A stretch of DNA of 64,000 bases from Serpula lacrymans var. lacrymans S7.9 (GCF_000218685.1 NW_006763301.1:1240001-1304000), one strand, 5' to 3'; shown: positions 29,281 to 40,690, numbered from the stretch's first letter. The notes: generated by a model from the sequence alone, not told the origin. Made by a program: numbers and translations.

Positions 29281-30608
29281 ATCTATTATATCTATAAGTG
29301 TGATCCTTGCACAGTCCCCTACTCCAAATGCATAAATATCAATAAATATCAGTTTAGAGTATTGCTATATCATAAAAAGTGGTTTATAGCACAGTTGTTA
29401 AAACAAAAATGACCTTGCACTTTTTCACTATAATTCACTCTAAATGCAATTCAATCAATCCATACTCAATTATATCCAAAAAAGCACTAATAAAGCAAAT
29501 TATATTGGTTTTTAAAAACACTGCAGCAGAAATATTTATAAAAATGATTTTGACACTTTTACTGCTTCCTCTAAAGCATCAAAATTAAATATAAGCTCAG
29601 AAACATCAGATTGCCCCACTGTTATACAACCATTCCTACAAAAATACTTGAGGTTAAACAAATGTTTCAATATAAATATGTAGTAAGCTCTTACTAAACA
29701 TATTTATCAATCTCATCGACTACAGCCACCAGGTATGTAGGAGAACATTTCTGAAATTTGTCCAGCAACCTCATATGATGATCCCACCTTGTAAAAGTAT
29801 AATAAGTAGCACAGATTTATAGTGATTGAGGTGACGTACCTGGCAGAAAATGATGTCTCTGAGAATTCTATTGTGGCATCATTGATAGCACCTAGCAAAG
29901 CACATTCAATCTGGTAAACAATATTGATTGTTAGTTTTATTTAAAAAAAGATATGAACACTTACAGAGCATGCTACTAGAGCCAAAGGTCTTTCAGAAGT
30001 AGCCTAGAAATTGTGAATAGTAATATCAAATAATGCTCACATAAATGAATATAAATGAATTTAATAATGTCACTGTTTTAGTTTGAAGTTGGTGATGATG
30101 GAGAAGGACTACTTATTGCAGCTCTGCCCCTGGCCATCAGATAACTGCATCGTTTAGAATGTATAATCCTAGGTATTGGTGTTCTGAAAACCAAGCCAAT
30201 GATACAAGTTCAGTATATGTGGCAAAAATGAAAAATACAAATGATACAAACAAATACAAATCTAAAACAATAGTTTCAGCAGGTGGAAAATTCTTGCGCA
30301 CCAATATAGGGAGAATACAACAGTGAAAATATACCAAGTCCAATGCACAGAGGCCCTTCTTTACAAGTACTGAGAAAGACGGGCCTATTTGCAGCCCAAA
30401 TGGCTTGAACCCATTTGAGTTTTTATTTTGGTTTGGTATAGTATTGAAATGACAATGTGAAAAGGTAAATAAAATTCCCACATTTTGACACTGTGTGCCA
30501 CAGTGGTGAGCCATAATAGAGGGCGGGAGTGTGCTGCAGCACAGTAGCACTTTCCCACAGTTGACAACATATTTTGCTCAACACTATAGGCATTAAAGAG
30601 AGATTTGA
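29281..30608. other. AT-rich region without a clear gene
   Basis: Only short frames, the longest being 137 residues on the minus strand (30137-30550) with no motif. CpG-poor, with many A/T runs; probably decayed transposon sequence. Confidence 0.4.
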
Positions 30609-30657
30609 CCGCTTTTTGAGATGTTTAAAATCGGAGTTTAAACGTCTCAAAAAGCGG
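30609..30657. repeat. Near-perfect 21-bp stem hairpin
   Basis: CCGCTTTTTGAGATGTTTAAA (30609-30629) pairs with TTTAAACGTCTCAAAAAGCGG (30637-30657) over a 7-nt loop. The single mismatch would be a G-U wobble in the transcript. It could be the hinge of a foldback or MITE relic, or form a hairpin RNA. Confidence 0.85.
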
Positions 30658-31389
30658 TTCAGATTTGGCTTCAAGAATGAATTCAAGCTGGCTAACTCAG
30701 CCAAAAACTTGGCATACAGAAAATGTACTAGACATATGTTCCACATTTTTACTTAACAATTGGACTAGCAAGTTTGCATACACGAGAGGGCTGTCATTCA
30801 GCAGGGCGATGGTGGTGACAAGTCAATGGAGTATGGGGCATTAGCAATGATGCTCACAAAGCGTATCACAAAGACAGCTACAGGTGGTGTTCTGTTTTGT
30901 TTGTATGATTCTCTCACCATGAGTCCACCAATGCCGGATTTTGTCGTTGACTACGAGGGGAGGAAGCACCTCAAAGTTGATTGCTTGTCTGAATGTCTTT
31001 GAAAAACTTTTTGCTGTAATTTTCTCTTTGTTTCTTTGATTTACTATATGCATTTTTTGACTGACTACAGACATTTTCTCTCGTATTTTAAAGTACATGT
31101 CCCCCATGCCTCCTTTGCCCTGCTCATCCTGACTACTCTTTGTATTCTATTTTACGATATTTGAATTCATATCTTTGTGCCTTTTCTCTTTCTCTCTCCA
31201 ATCTCCCCATCAACAAACCCCAAAATTAGGGTTTAGCACACATGAAAAATTTTGAACCTGGGGTAACAGAAAACCGGGGTCACATGACCATTCAGTCTCC
31301 AAACGGTTGATTTGGTCGAATCAAAAATCGCTCGACCGATCGACCGTTTCCGAATGTGCCTTTGTATGGCAATGTTGCCAAGTAATGTA
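30658..31389. other. Region without a clear gene
   Basis: A possible decayed coding stretch (..GDKSMEYGALAMMLTKRITK..) lies at about 30800-31000 on the plus strand but has no partner exons or recognised motif. Otherwise AT-rich. Confidence 0.3.
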
Positions 31390-31489
31390 AAATCAATGGT
31401 CATGTGATCAGTCACATGACTTGGAAAATTGAAAGTAAAAGTACAGTAAAAATAATGTGTAAGTAGGTGCTGGTTTGTCAATTGCAACA
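31390..31489 (-). mobile_element. LTR fragment, family A
   Basis: GGTCATGTGATCAGTCACATGACTTGG through GTAAGTAGGTGCTGG to GTCAATTGCAACA matches the distal end of minus-oriented family A LTRs such as 40031-40428. The rest of the LTR is absent. It is followed at 31490-31518 by a piece (CTAAGGAGTCTCCTTGATCTA) resembling the inverted middle of family B. Confidence 0.65.
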
Positions 31490-31518
31490 AGAACTCACTA
31501 AGGAGTCTCCTTGATCTA

Positions 31519-31928
31519 TGTTACAATACACAATTTTTGGACCTTTAAACTTTCACTCTCCACTTTAACTTTCTTTCTTTATTTTCACACATTGTGCCAT
31601 GCAGCACTTTCCATTTTGTTCAAACTCCACTTTCTTGCGCTGCACTGCTTTCCTTTATTTTTAGATACAAGTCTCTCATGCAGTGGAGCTGGTCATACGG
31701 GCTATGCCCTATGACATCGTCAGCCACTGCCTCCATCAACTGTATAGTACATATGTACAAATAGTCTGTAGTAGTATATATACCCCAATAGATCCAGGAG
31801 ACTCCTCAGCGAGTCCTCCTGTTGTTAACCAACAAACTCTCTGCAGCTCAAGGGGTAACCACTCCCTCATCATTTTCCTTATAGTGTGTTTCTGTGTGCG
31901 TCAGAGTAACTAACTCTTGGTTGTTACA
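31519..31928 (+). repeat. 5' LTR, family B (410 bp)
   Basis: It begins TGTTACAATACACAATTTTTGG and ends CTCTTGGTTGTTACA. It shares the AGGAGACTCCTCAGCGAGTCC hairpin, the GGGGTAACCACTCCC block and the end sequence with the 3' LTR and with the solo LTR at 58610. Confidence 0.88.
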
Positions 31929-32442
31929 TTAGGACTCGCTCTTCAACTCTCTCGCACGTTTGTGCAAAAAGTCCCACTGGGCACCCGGACTCCAGGGTGA
32001 AGGAGATTTGGTTATTGGTTGGGAATATCCCGCATAGCAGATAGGTGCGCTCTTTGCAACAGCCTTGTAGTGCTTTGGGAGAAGAACCAAAACCTTTGAT
32101 ACGCGGCCCCCAGCGTTAAGGGGAGTACTTAGCTCAGCAGTCGGTGTGGAACCGCTGTTGATTAGAATTAAAATACAAAACTTCAATTTCTCTTTCCTCT
32201 GACCAGGCCGGGCACTTGCCTCCGCCAGTTGGAGAAGGGTTGACAGCTTAACAAGCAGACCACCCCCTGACAACCGTTCGGACCAGGGTTTCTTATGAAT
32301 ACTTTTTATATACTTTTCAAATACTATAGTGTGGGTAGTCGGAGATTGAGATCCAATACTCAGCTGGGAAGAGGTAGATCCGCAGATAGCAAGCGGGGAC
32401 CCCCAGTTACCTTTTTTTTACTTTACAAGAGAACAAGTCGAC
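31929..32442 (+). other. Retrotransposon leader
   Basis: The untranslated stretch between the 5' LTR and the gag ATG. No obvious tRNA-complementary primer-binding site was recognised next to the LTR (TTAGGACTCGCTC). Confidence 0.4.
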
Positions 32443-32538
32443 ATGTCGTTGCAACAAGATATCAATGGTCTGCTGCACGCCATGTGTGCACAGATTGCAA
32501 CATTAACCTCGCAACTTGCTGTCATGCACCAAAGTTGA
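32443..32538 (+). pseudogene. Gag N-terminal fragment
   Basis: The ATG begins MSLQQDINGLLHAMCAQIAT.., typical of the Gag start in this group of elements, and stops after 31 codons. Its last part already belongs to the sequence shared with 39583-39768, so the real Gag frame is cut near 32517 and resumes at about 34321. Confidence 0.55.
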
Positions 32539-32770
32539 TTGGTAGCATGGACAGGTGTCAATAATGAAGCGAATATTCAAAAGACTCGCCTTTGTGCCAC
32601 ACAGGCACAGTGCCACGTGGAATAGTAATTAATATTGCCTTTTTTGAACTTGTGGCTGATCAGCACCACCTCTATTAGGCAATCCAGTCATGCTCACCTT
32701 TACTTTTCCATCCGGTACTTTCGGCATTTCGGCATTTCGGCAAATTTTTGCATCGCCACTGGCTACACAT
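32518..32770 (+). repeat. Segment repeated in inverted orientation at 39583-39768
   Basis: TCATGCACCAAAGTTG.TTGGTAGCATG, CTTGTGGCTGATCAGCACC and GCATCGCCACTGGCT here occur as reverse complements, diverged, just outside the 3' LTR. Probably fragments of a third LTR family; in the other copy the TG start would read TGTTATCATGCACC. Confidence 0.6.
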
Positions 32771-33372
32771 TGCATTGCGCCCTCGCTTTTGTTGTTTCCC
32801 TTACTCCCCTTCCTTTGCCTAGCCCCATCATGGGCCCCTTCCTCTCCTTTTTATTCTCACCTGACGGTCGTTTCTGGATCCCCATTCTAATCCACTTTTC
32901 CGTCACCTCCACCCTCCTCCTCCTCATTTTATTTGCACCCCCACCGTTTCTGATGTCACCACTTCCTATCCGCTTCCGTCGCCAATCCGTTGACTACCTT
33001 GTGCCACTGCTGATATCAGCAAAGCCCCGGCGGCCGGTCCAAATAGGGCAACAGGTCCATCTTTATGACGTCAATCTGCCATCATATACTATCAAAACAT
33101 CGGTTGCTCGTCTTGCCTGGTTGGAGCGTGGGTGGGTAGTTTTTGAGCTGGAGAAGGTTCATCCCCTTGCGTCGCCCATGTTCATCGCTGTCCCATTCAC
33201 TTGGGTACACTTATCATTTGTCCATCGTCTTCGCTACAGCTACACCTACCACACGCTGCCTGGGACTCACTTGTTCCAAATTGGAACTACTCCTCTCCCT
33301 CCCTCGTTTGATCAGGTGGTCCAACACAACCAGTCCATTGGTAAGGCCATGGAACTGTCGGATTTGGACTAG
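32635..33372 (+). CDS. Hypothetical open frame, 245 residues, inside the retrotransposon interruption
   Basis: An uninterrupted 738-bp frame. Residues about 45-115 are very hydrophobic (two or three possible membrane segments). The C-terminal half is mixed (RPVQIGQQVHLYDVNLPSYT.., WLERGWVVFELEKVHPL). No family recognised. It lies in sequence that splits the Gag frame, so it may be cargo, a captured gene piece or chance. The pyrimidine-rich sequence around 32830-32960 makes chance openness plausible. Confidence 0.3.
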   Translation: MPFLNLWLISTTSIRQSSHAHLYFSIRYFRHFGISANFCIATGYTLHCALAFVVSLTPLPLPSPIMGPFLSFLFSPDGRFWIPILIHFSVTSTLLLLILFAPPPFLMSPLPIRFRRQSVDYLVPLLISAKPRRPVQIGQQVHLYDVNLPSYTIKTSVARLAWLERGWVVFELEKVHPLASPMFIAVPFTWVHLSFVHRLRYSYTYHTLPGTHLFQIGTTPLPPSFDQVVQHNQSIGKAMELSDLD

Positions 33373-34320
33373 GTGGTGGACCGGTGGCTCCAGTTTTTTT
33401 TTTCAGCAGAACATTCATTTACAGTGCGATTATTTTTGATTTTTGAATCATTTTTATGGACACATATTTTTTTAGAATGCCTGACTGACAATAAAGGAAC
33501 TGTGTTGATACTGATAGTGTTTTGCCTTGCCCTTTTTTTTACTGCATCTTCCCATGACATCATGATCTTCCTGCTCTCTTTTTGCTATTGGACTTTACTT
33601 TATGGCTGTACAAACCTGTGACATTACTCACAGCATTTATTGTTCTATCCCTTTCTTTTCTTTTTTTTGACAATCTTATCCTGTACTACCTACGCAGGAT
33701 TTGTCAGCATACATTCCTTCCTTCATATTCTTTCTCATTCTTTTTGCACAGCTATACTGTGCATAGCCTACTTTTCTTTTACTATATAAACTCCTGTATT
33801 TTACCTTGTAAAAAAAAACAAGCAATCCAATCCAGACTTCTTCTCTACTCTCAAGTTCACTACTCTGCTACTTGTGATCCAGTGTGGTCACAACACTTCC
33901 CACTTCTACCACTGTCAACTGCTGTCATCGTCACTTCCCACTTTTGAAGTCATTGTCATCCCTTTCGATTAGAGTCCTTCTGAGCACTACAGTTTGTGCG
34001 TCAGGAGCCTGCTATCACTGGGAACCTCGTCACCTTGTCATCCTCGTCGTTCTCAAACCTACCTTGTGCTACCATTAGCAAGGTAGTGCTCGTCTATATT
34101 CGCCACAAAGCACCTATCATCCTATAAATTCAACTATCCCTCCTCCTCAAAACCCACACTCATACACCTCTGGGTTTTACTTTGAAGGATCTTTATACGT
34201 ACCACCCCACGAACAACCAGACCACTCCACTGTTCTAGGAGGCAAAGCCCATAAACAAGTTCCGTGGAATCTGGGAGGATTGTGTGTTAGTTTGTTTTTG
34301 TGTGTGGTTTTCTAACTGCA
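33373..34320. other. Pyrimidine- and T-rich sequence before Gag
   Basis: Long T-rich stretches (33400-33950), then CTATAAATTCAACTATCCC (34120), which could be a TATA region of an LTR or leader belonging to the downstream Gag-Pol. CTAACTGCAG ending at 34320 could be a splice acceptor. No gene is recognised. Confidence 0.35.
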
Positions 34321-35163
34321 GTTCTCATCATCGACATCACCGAGCTGCAGACAAACCCTCCCGTGGCAACCCCCTCGGTAGAGAAAAAGTTCAACAAGAA
34401 AGTCGAAGTCATCGCTGACCCTGGCGCCTTTGAAGGAGACAGAGCGCAATTCACCGAGTGGTGGATCAAGCTCCAGATTTGGGTTAAGGCAAATTGGGAT
34501 GCATTTGCCAACAATTTTGAGGTAGCCACTGCGGTGCTATCTCGACTAAAAGGACCTGTGGCGGGTCGATACGCCCAAGTTAGATTACAGGAGTGCTACA
34601 CCGTGGGAGTGTGGCCAACCTGGGACGATCTCAAGAAAAAGATCGAAAAATATTTCAAACCGCAAGCTGAGCGTGACTGGGCGCATCAGCAAATCCGTTC
34701 CTTCAAGCAAGGAAACATGAGGACGGATGATTACGTTACCCGGTTCCTGGCCCTCTCCATCCAAGGAGGGCTTGGAAATGAACATGCAGTAGAACTGCTG
34801 GAGCGCAATGTGAAACCTCGCATTGCAGAACAGATCTACTTGCAGGATACAAGAAACGAGAACTTGGCCCTGGCGGCTGAGGAAGTACGACGAATTGGTA
34901 GAGCCATGGAGCTTTACCAAATGCACCAAGGTGGCAGGTCCACCACCAAAAACAACAAAACCCAGAGGCGCCCTGGGTCATCAAACCAACATAAACATTC
35001 TCACGGTTTCAAGCTGTTTGGGCTGCAACCAGGGCAGGGAGCCCCTATGGATATCGGCGCAGTCCAAGGAGGACAGATGCGCAGATTCCAGGGGAACTGC
35101 TATAATTGCGGCCAAGAGGGACACATGTCCCGAGACTGCAGAAAAGGAGCGCAGGCTGCTTAA
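34321..35163 (+). pseudogene. Ty3/Gypsy Gag (capsid-nucleocapsid)
   Basis: About 280 residues are open: a Gag capsid region (DPGAFEGDRAQFTEWWIKLQ, WPTWDDLKKKIEKYFKP) and a nucleocapsid CCHC knuckle, CYNCGQEGHMSRDC, near 35098-35140. There is no ATG at the expected place; the frame enters from an apparent splice acceptor or the break at about 34320. The N-terminus lies at 32443 and is separated from it. The capsid frame itself is undamaged. Confidence 0.8.
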
Positions 35164-35330
35164 CAAAAAAATAATCAAGGGCGCCAGGCGCGCCAATTAG
35201 AAACCGAAAAGCCGGACAATCGGCTCAACTCTTTGGCCAGTCGTTCGTACAATGAAATCCGAGCTTTCTTCTATGACCAACAGGTCAATGAAATGAAGGC
35301 TCAGGGAAAAGAGTTTGGAGCTTAGACCAC

Positions 35331-38300
35331 TTGGGTGCCTTCGCTCCAATGAACAATGAAGTAAACCACAACAAAGTGGCCCCTGCTCCCGGGTGTTGCA
35401 TGAGCAATAAAGGGAAGACGGGGATGGCTCCCCAATTTGTAAATAGATTTTTAACTTTGTTATCTGAAGTATGTACTTGTATAAAACATTGTGACTGTAA
35501 TATTTATGATACTACCGCTGCACCAGCATCTCCTTTGGAGTGTGGCCCCGGCAAAACAATCACTAGGGTGCTTGATTCTGGTAAAAATAAAATAGAAAAA
35601 CATGTAACTTTTGATTCTTCTTCGCTGGAGCCACCCTTTCCCAAAATCCCAAGGCGTGTGTTAATGCACACGTATTTATTCCAAAAAGAGATCTGTTTAG
35701 ATGTTGGTGTGGAAAACCTTGCCCGGGGCATAGTACACCCAACCAGCGCACTGCTTAATTCAGGCGCTAATGGAATCTTCATAGATCAGGTCTGGGCGGA
35801 GCAAATTGGACTCCCCCTTGTAAAATTAGATGTATCTATTCCCGTCTATAACGTTGACGATACGCTTAATGCAGGTGGCTGCATCACGCACAAATGTTCT
35901 TTTGTGGTCAAATACCAAGGGCACAGAGAACGAGTCACCGCCGAAGCTACCCAACTAGGGAAGATTAATTTAATCTTAGGCTGGACCTGGCTATTTAAAC
36001 ACAATCCTGAGATCGACTGGCAGACAGGGGTTGTCACATTGTCACGTTGCCCTCAGGAGTGTGTAAACTTGGGTAAACCAAATCATGTCCGTCACAATGA
36101 GCGTCTTGAGAAGATAAACGCTGGTCACGTTTATGAGCTCAGATCTTTAGAAAAGATCAACGATGATGATGATGAGGTAAAACCTGAAGAAGAAATCAAG
36201 AGGCTGGTACCTCCCGAGTACCATGACTTCTGGAAAGTCTTTTCTAAACATAAATCAGAGCGCTTCCCAGAGGCTAAGCCTTGGGACCATGCTATAGACT
36301 TGAAGGACACCTTCAAACCGAGAAAAGGATGCATGATATCACTCTCTGCTCCAGAAAGAGATGAGGTATCAAGTTTCATAGACGAACAGCTTAGGAAGGG
36401 TTACATCAGACCTTCCAAAAGCCCTATGATGTCCCCGGTGTTCTTCATTCCTAAAAAGGATGGTAAGAAGCGTATAATTATGGACTATCGTTACGTGAAT
36501 GAGCACACGGTCAAAAATGCGTATCCGCTGCCTTTAATCAGTCAGTTAGTAGACAAATTGGCTGGTGCCAAGATTTTGACAAAGATGGATCTTAGATGGG
36601 GGTACAATAATGTACGAATCAAAGAAGCAGATGCTTGGAAGGCCGCGTTCACGTGCCACCGAGGATCCTTTGAACCCCTTGTTATGTTCTTTGGGTTGAC
36701 CAATTCACCGGCAACCTTCCAGAGCATGATGAACGAGATCTTTGCGCATATGGAAAACTGTGTCGTCATTTACATTGACAATTTATTAATATTTACAAAG
36801 TCGGACGATGAGGCTGAACACAAAAGGATCGTGCAAGAAGTCCTTCGACACTTACAGGAACGAGACCTATTCGTTAAACCCGAAAAATGTAATTTTAAAG
36901 TGAAGGAAGTAGACTTTCTTGGTATGATCATAGGCCAGAACGGAATCAGGCTGGATCCTGAGAAAGTTTAAGCTATCTTGGATTGGCCAGAACCTACTCG
37001 CGTCAAAGGAGTTAGGGCCTTCCTTGGCTTAGGCAATTTCTACCAAAGGTTTATCAAAAACTTCGCAAAAATCACGAGACTGTTGAACAATCTCACTAAA
37101 AAGGACATTGTATGGCACTGGGGCGCCAAAGAACAAGAAGCTTTTGACAAGCTTAAACAGGTGTTTACAACGGCGCCCATATTAGCGTTTCCAGAATTAG
37201 ACAAAGAGTTCCGGCTAGAAACCGACTCTTCTGATTTACTGGGGCTGTTTTATCAATTAAATGCCCTGACGATCTTTGGAGGCCTTGTGCCTATTTATCG
37301 CATAGTTTGTCGCCTACAGAGCACAACTATCAAATTTACAACAAAGAGATGCTGGCCATCATTAGAGCCTTAGAGCACTGGCGGCACTACTTAGAAGGTG
37401 CTAGACACCAATTTGAAATTTGGACCGATCATAAGAATCTGGAGTACTTTATGACGGCCCGAGACTTGAACCGAAGACAGGCCCACTACGCGGTATACTT
37501 GTCAAGGTTTAATTATAAATTAATTCATAAGCCTGGAAGCTCTATGGGGAAAGCGGACACTTTGTCCAGAAGAGAGGATCATGCCAACGGCATTGAAGAT
37601 GATAACAAAGGTGTTACCCTGATAGACCAATCAAGGGTTGCCAATGTTAGAATTGGGCAGGATTCCGATCTTCTAGAAGTCTTCAAGGAAGACCTCTCCT
37701 CAGAAGAGAAGGCGCGCCTTGACGGCAATGAAAACTATTTATGGGAAGATGGGCTCTTCCATTTTAAAGACAAAATCTATGTGCCTGAGTCCACAAGGAT
37801 CAAGGCAATAGACAGACATCACAACACTCCAGTGGCTGGGCACCCTGGGTGGCAACGAACAATGGAGTTGATCTCCAGAAACTATATGTGGCCTGGCATG
37901 GTCAAAGACATACAGGAATACACAAAATCCTGTCTGAGATGTGCCATAGCTAAGAATTCTCACCAACCGCCGGCCGGTAAACTTATGCCGAATCCGATAC
38001 CAGCTGGTCCCTGGCAGGATATATCGGTGGACTTCACAACGGATCTGCCCAAGTCAAATGGGTATGATTCAGTAATGGTGGTAGTGGATCGCTTCTCCAA
38101 AGAAGTGGTATTCATACCCACCAATAAAACCATTACCGCCGCGGGTACGGCAGATTTATTTAAAGATTTTGTATGGTCTATCCATGGGTTACCAGAAACG
38201 GTTATCTCCGATAAAGGACCTCAATTCGCTAGCGAATTTACGAAAGATTTATGCCGGATGCTGGGCATCAAACCTAAGTTATCAACGGTGTTCCATTTGC

Positions 38301-39150
38301 AGACTGATGGACAAACGGAGAGACTCAACCAGGAGTTGAAACAATATCTCCGGATATTTATTAATGACAGGCAGATGGATTGGGCCAAGTGGCTAAAGAT
38401 AGCCCAGTTCTCTTATAATATTAAACAGTCGTCAGCTATGGGAAAGGCACCATTTGAGGTTACTAGATTGTACCTCCCCAGAATGGGTGTAGAACCTGGC
38501 AAAAGCAAGAATGAGGCTGCTGGGAAAATGGCAAAAGACATGAAGTCTGTCTTAGACGAAACGCGCAAGGCGCTATTCAAAACTGCAGAGCAGATGAAAG
38601 ACAGGGCAGAGCGTAGACGCTCCAAAGCCCCTGACTACAAGGTCGGCGACCTGGTCTGGTTAGATACTGACCACTTAAAGTTAAAAGATCGGCAGTCTAG
38701 AAAACTGACCGAAAAATAGATTGGCCCTTACCGGATTAAGGAAGTCAAACCCAACGCAGTGGAGCTGGAACTCCCAAAACGAATGAGGGTAGTACCCACG
38801 GTCAACATTAGCCGTGTAAAACCCTACAAAGGGCCGCTGCCGGGACAGCGTGTAGACCAGCCCGGACCGGTTGTAGTCACCCAGGAAGGTGAAGAAGAGT
38901 TCGAAGTCGAACGAGTAGTGGATGCACGCTTGAAGCGAAAGGGCTATGGAGACGAGGACAGAACATGGGAACCAGAAGCCCATCTGGACAATTCCCGCGA
39001 CACTGTTCACAAATTTTATTCTAAGAACCCCTCAGCTCCTAGGAAGCTTAGAGGCATGGATTCAAAACTTTTTAATTCCCTTTTTCAACTTATGCCCAAA
39101 AATTTAACTACCACCTCCGGTATTTGGTCTCGCCTGGAAGTCGAACCTTA
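35331..39150 (+). pseudogene. Ty3/Gypsy Pol: protease, RT, RNase H, integrase, chromodomain (disabled)
   Basis: Order: aspartic protease (35740-36030), RT (36330-36970), RNase H (36980-37540), HHCC zinc finger and integrase core (37810-38430; Asp in SVDFTTDLP, Asp in ISDKGPQF, Glu in QTERLNQELK), and a C-terminal chromodomain (38890-39040). Damage: the protease motif reads NSGA instead of DSGA. The RT box reads YIDN instead of YIDD, losing a catalytic Asp. A TAA is at 36969, the RNase H frame shifts near 37240-37300, and a TAG is at 38717. The chromodomain lacks about 10 residues between ARLKR and KGYGDED. The integrase core is intact as read. The element cannot be autonomous. Confidence 0.88.
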
Positions 39151-39162
39151 GAAGGGGGGTAG
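39151..39162 (+). other. Polypurine tract
   Basis: GAAGGGGGGTAG directly precedes the TGTTACG start of the 3' LTR, the expected plus-strand priming site. Confidence 0.75.
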
Positions 39163-39582
39163 TGTTACGATAACACAATTTTCGGACCTTTCCTTCTTTT
39201 TCATTCTCTGCTTTAACCTTGTACACTTTAGCTTTCACACAGGGTACCATGCGGCATTTCCCCTTTTTGTCCAAACTCCTCTTTCTGGCACCGCGTTGCC
39301 TTTCTTCTTATTTTAGTCACAACTCTCTCACACAGTGGAGCTGGCCATGCGGGCTAGGCCCCATAACATCATCAGCCACTGTCTCTATCAAACTGTATAG
39401 TACACATGTACAAACAAACCTGTAGTAGCATATATACCCCAATAGATCCAGGAGACTCCTCAGCGAGTCCTCCTGTTGTATACCAACAAACTCTCTGCAG
39501 CTCAAGGGGTAACCACTCCCTCATCAACTTCTCTATAGTGTGTTCTTGTGTGCGCCAGAGTAACTAACTCTTGGTTGTTACA
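39163..39582 (+). repeat. 3' LTR, family B (420 bp)
   Basis: It begins TGTTACGATAACACAATTTTC and ends CTTGGTTGTTACA. It is preceded by a polypurine tract and followed by GCCAGTGGC. It shares hairpin and end blocks with 31519-31928. Confidence 0.9.
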
Positions 39583-39768
39583 GCCAGTGGCAATGCAAAA
39601 AATTGCCAAAATGCAAAATGCTGAATGGAAAGCAAAGGTAGGTGCAACTTGATTGTCTAATAGAGGTGGGTGCTGATCAGCCACAAGCACAAAAATATTT
39701 GCTTTGTTACTAGCATCTGTTCATGCTACCAAACAACTTTGGTGCATGATAACACAGCCAAACTTTTC
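39583..39768 (-). repeat. Inverted counterpart of 32518-32770
   Basis: Its reverse complement reads TGTTATCATGCACCAAAGTTG.., CTTGTGGCTGATCAGCACC.. and GCATTGCCACTGGC. It is cut at 39583 by the 3' LTR. Likely a truncated LTR of another family. Confidence 0.6.
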
Positions 39769-39778
39769 CACACTATGA

Positions 39779-40690
39779 AGGCCCCTAGTGGGGGATCTTT
39801 GGCTCCCCCAGAGAATCCCCCATTTGATGCTGCACTTGGACTTCTTACCCGTATCCAGAGTGCTGATCTCAACTTGCCTGGCATATCCGACAACAACAAT
39901 GTCTCATGGGGATATTATCAGTATGCGTCCAGTGGAATCACTATTATAACCACCCTTAAAGCCTGGGCTGATATCAGGACCATCTAACCTAACCTCAGAT
40001 ATACTGCAGCCACAACCAAAACTTGCAAAGTGTGACAACACCAACAAGACACAGTCTTGGGGCACTGGAGCACAATGAAAACAACACTCAGAAGAAGAGG
40101 AAGAGGTGGGAGTGGTTACCCATTTGGTAGGAACAAGTTAGTTGTTGGTAGACCACAGGAGGACTCGCTGAGTCCTTCCCCATGTATTGCTCCTGTATAT
40201 ATACTAAAATACATGAGGTACTGTACAGTTGTAAATAAAGTTTAAAGTCCGATGTTTAGCATGTAACCAGTCACATAGTGAGCCTAGACACTGGTCATGT
40301 GACTATGAAAAGTCGAAAATGTAAAGTAAAGTAAATGGTCACATGACTGGTCATGTGACTTGGAAAAATAAAAGTAAAAGTATGAAAAAAGTGAAGTGTA
40401 AGTAGGTACTGGTACGTCAATTGTAACACAAAGTAGCCAGGCAGGTTTATTTCCAATGCAACATCACAACAATGTTGTATCTCAGCAATGCCTACCTTCA
40501 AACAACTGGGGAACACTTTTGGAAACTCTGGAAGCAAGCAAAGGGGTATGTTTTATTTTCTATCATTTTTTCAAACCTTGGATGGCTAATACTTTACAGA
40601 ATCCTCCTCAAGGTGCTCAAGTTTGCAGGCTAACAATCCCTCACTGCCAGCAGGAACCCCCAGCCAATAGCACTGTTGAAACATAGCAAG
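39779..40690 (+). pseudogene. Unknown coding sequence split by a solo LTR
   Basis: MKAPSGGSLAPPENPPFDAA.. continues to LKAWADIRTI (stop 39985). After the LTR at 40031-40428, coding-like sequence resumes (VYFQCNITTMLYLSNAYLQT..HFWKLWKQAK, 40440-40540) and then QNPPQGAQVCRLTIPHCQQ. No domain recognised; probably a transposon-associated protein. The insertion and stops make it non-functional. Confidence 0.4.
40031..40428 (-). mobile_element. Solo LTR, family A
   Basis: TGTGACAACACCAACAAGAC to GTCAATTGTAACA, with the 5-bp target duplication CAAAG at 40026-40030 and 40429-40433. It contains the GGACTCGCTGAGTCC hairpin (about 40160) and CACATGACTGGTCATGTGAC palindromes. Confidence 0.93.

Larger units (their letters stand above)
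31519..39582 (+). mobile_element. Ty3/Gypsy chromovirus retrotransposon, decayed and rearranged
   Basis: It has a 5' LTR (31519-31928), leader, short gag start, an interruption of about 1.7 kb, gag, protease-RT-RNase H-integrase-chromodomain sequence, a purine tract and a 3' LTR (39163-39582). The domain order with a C-terminal chromodomain marks a chromovirus. The LTRs differ at roughly one base in five by eye. No target duplication is present (ATCTA left, GCCAG right), so the two ends may come from different copies joined by recombination. Confidence 0.85.

Noticed and set aside
31519..31928. 5' LTR as an independent solo LTR
   Set aside because: Flanks ATCTA and TTAGG do not match, and it is followed by a leader and Gag start, so it was kept as part of the Gypsy locus.
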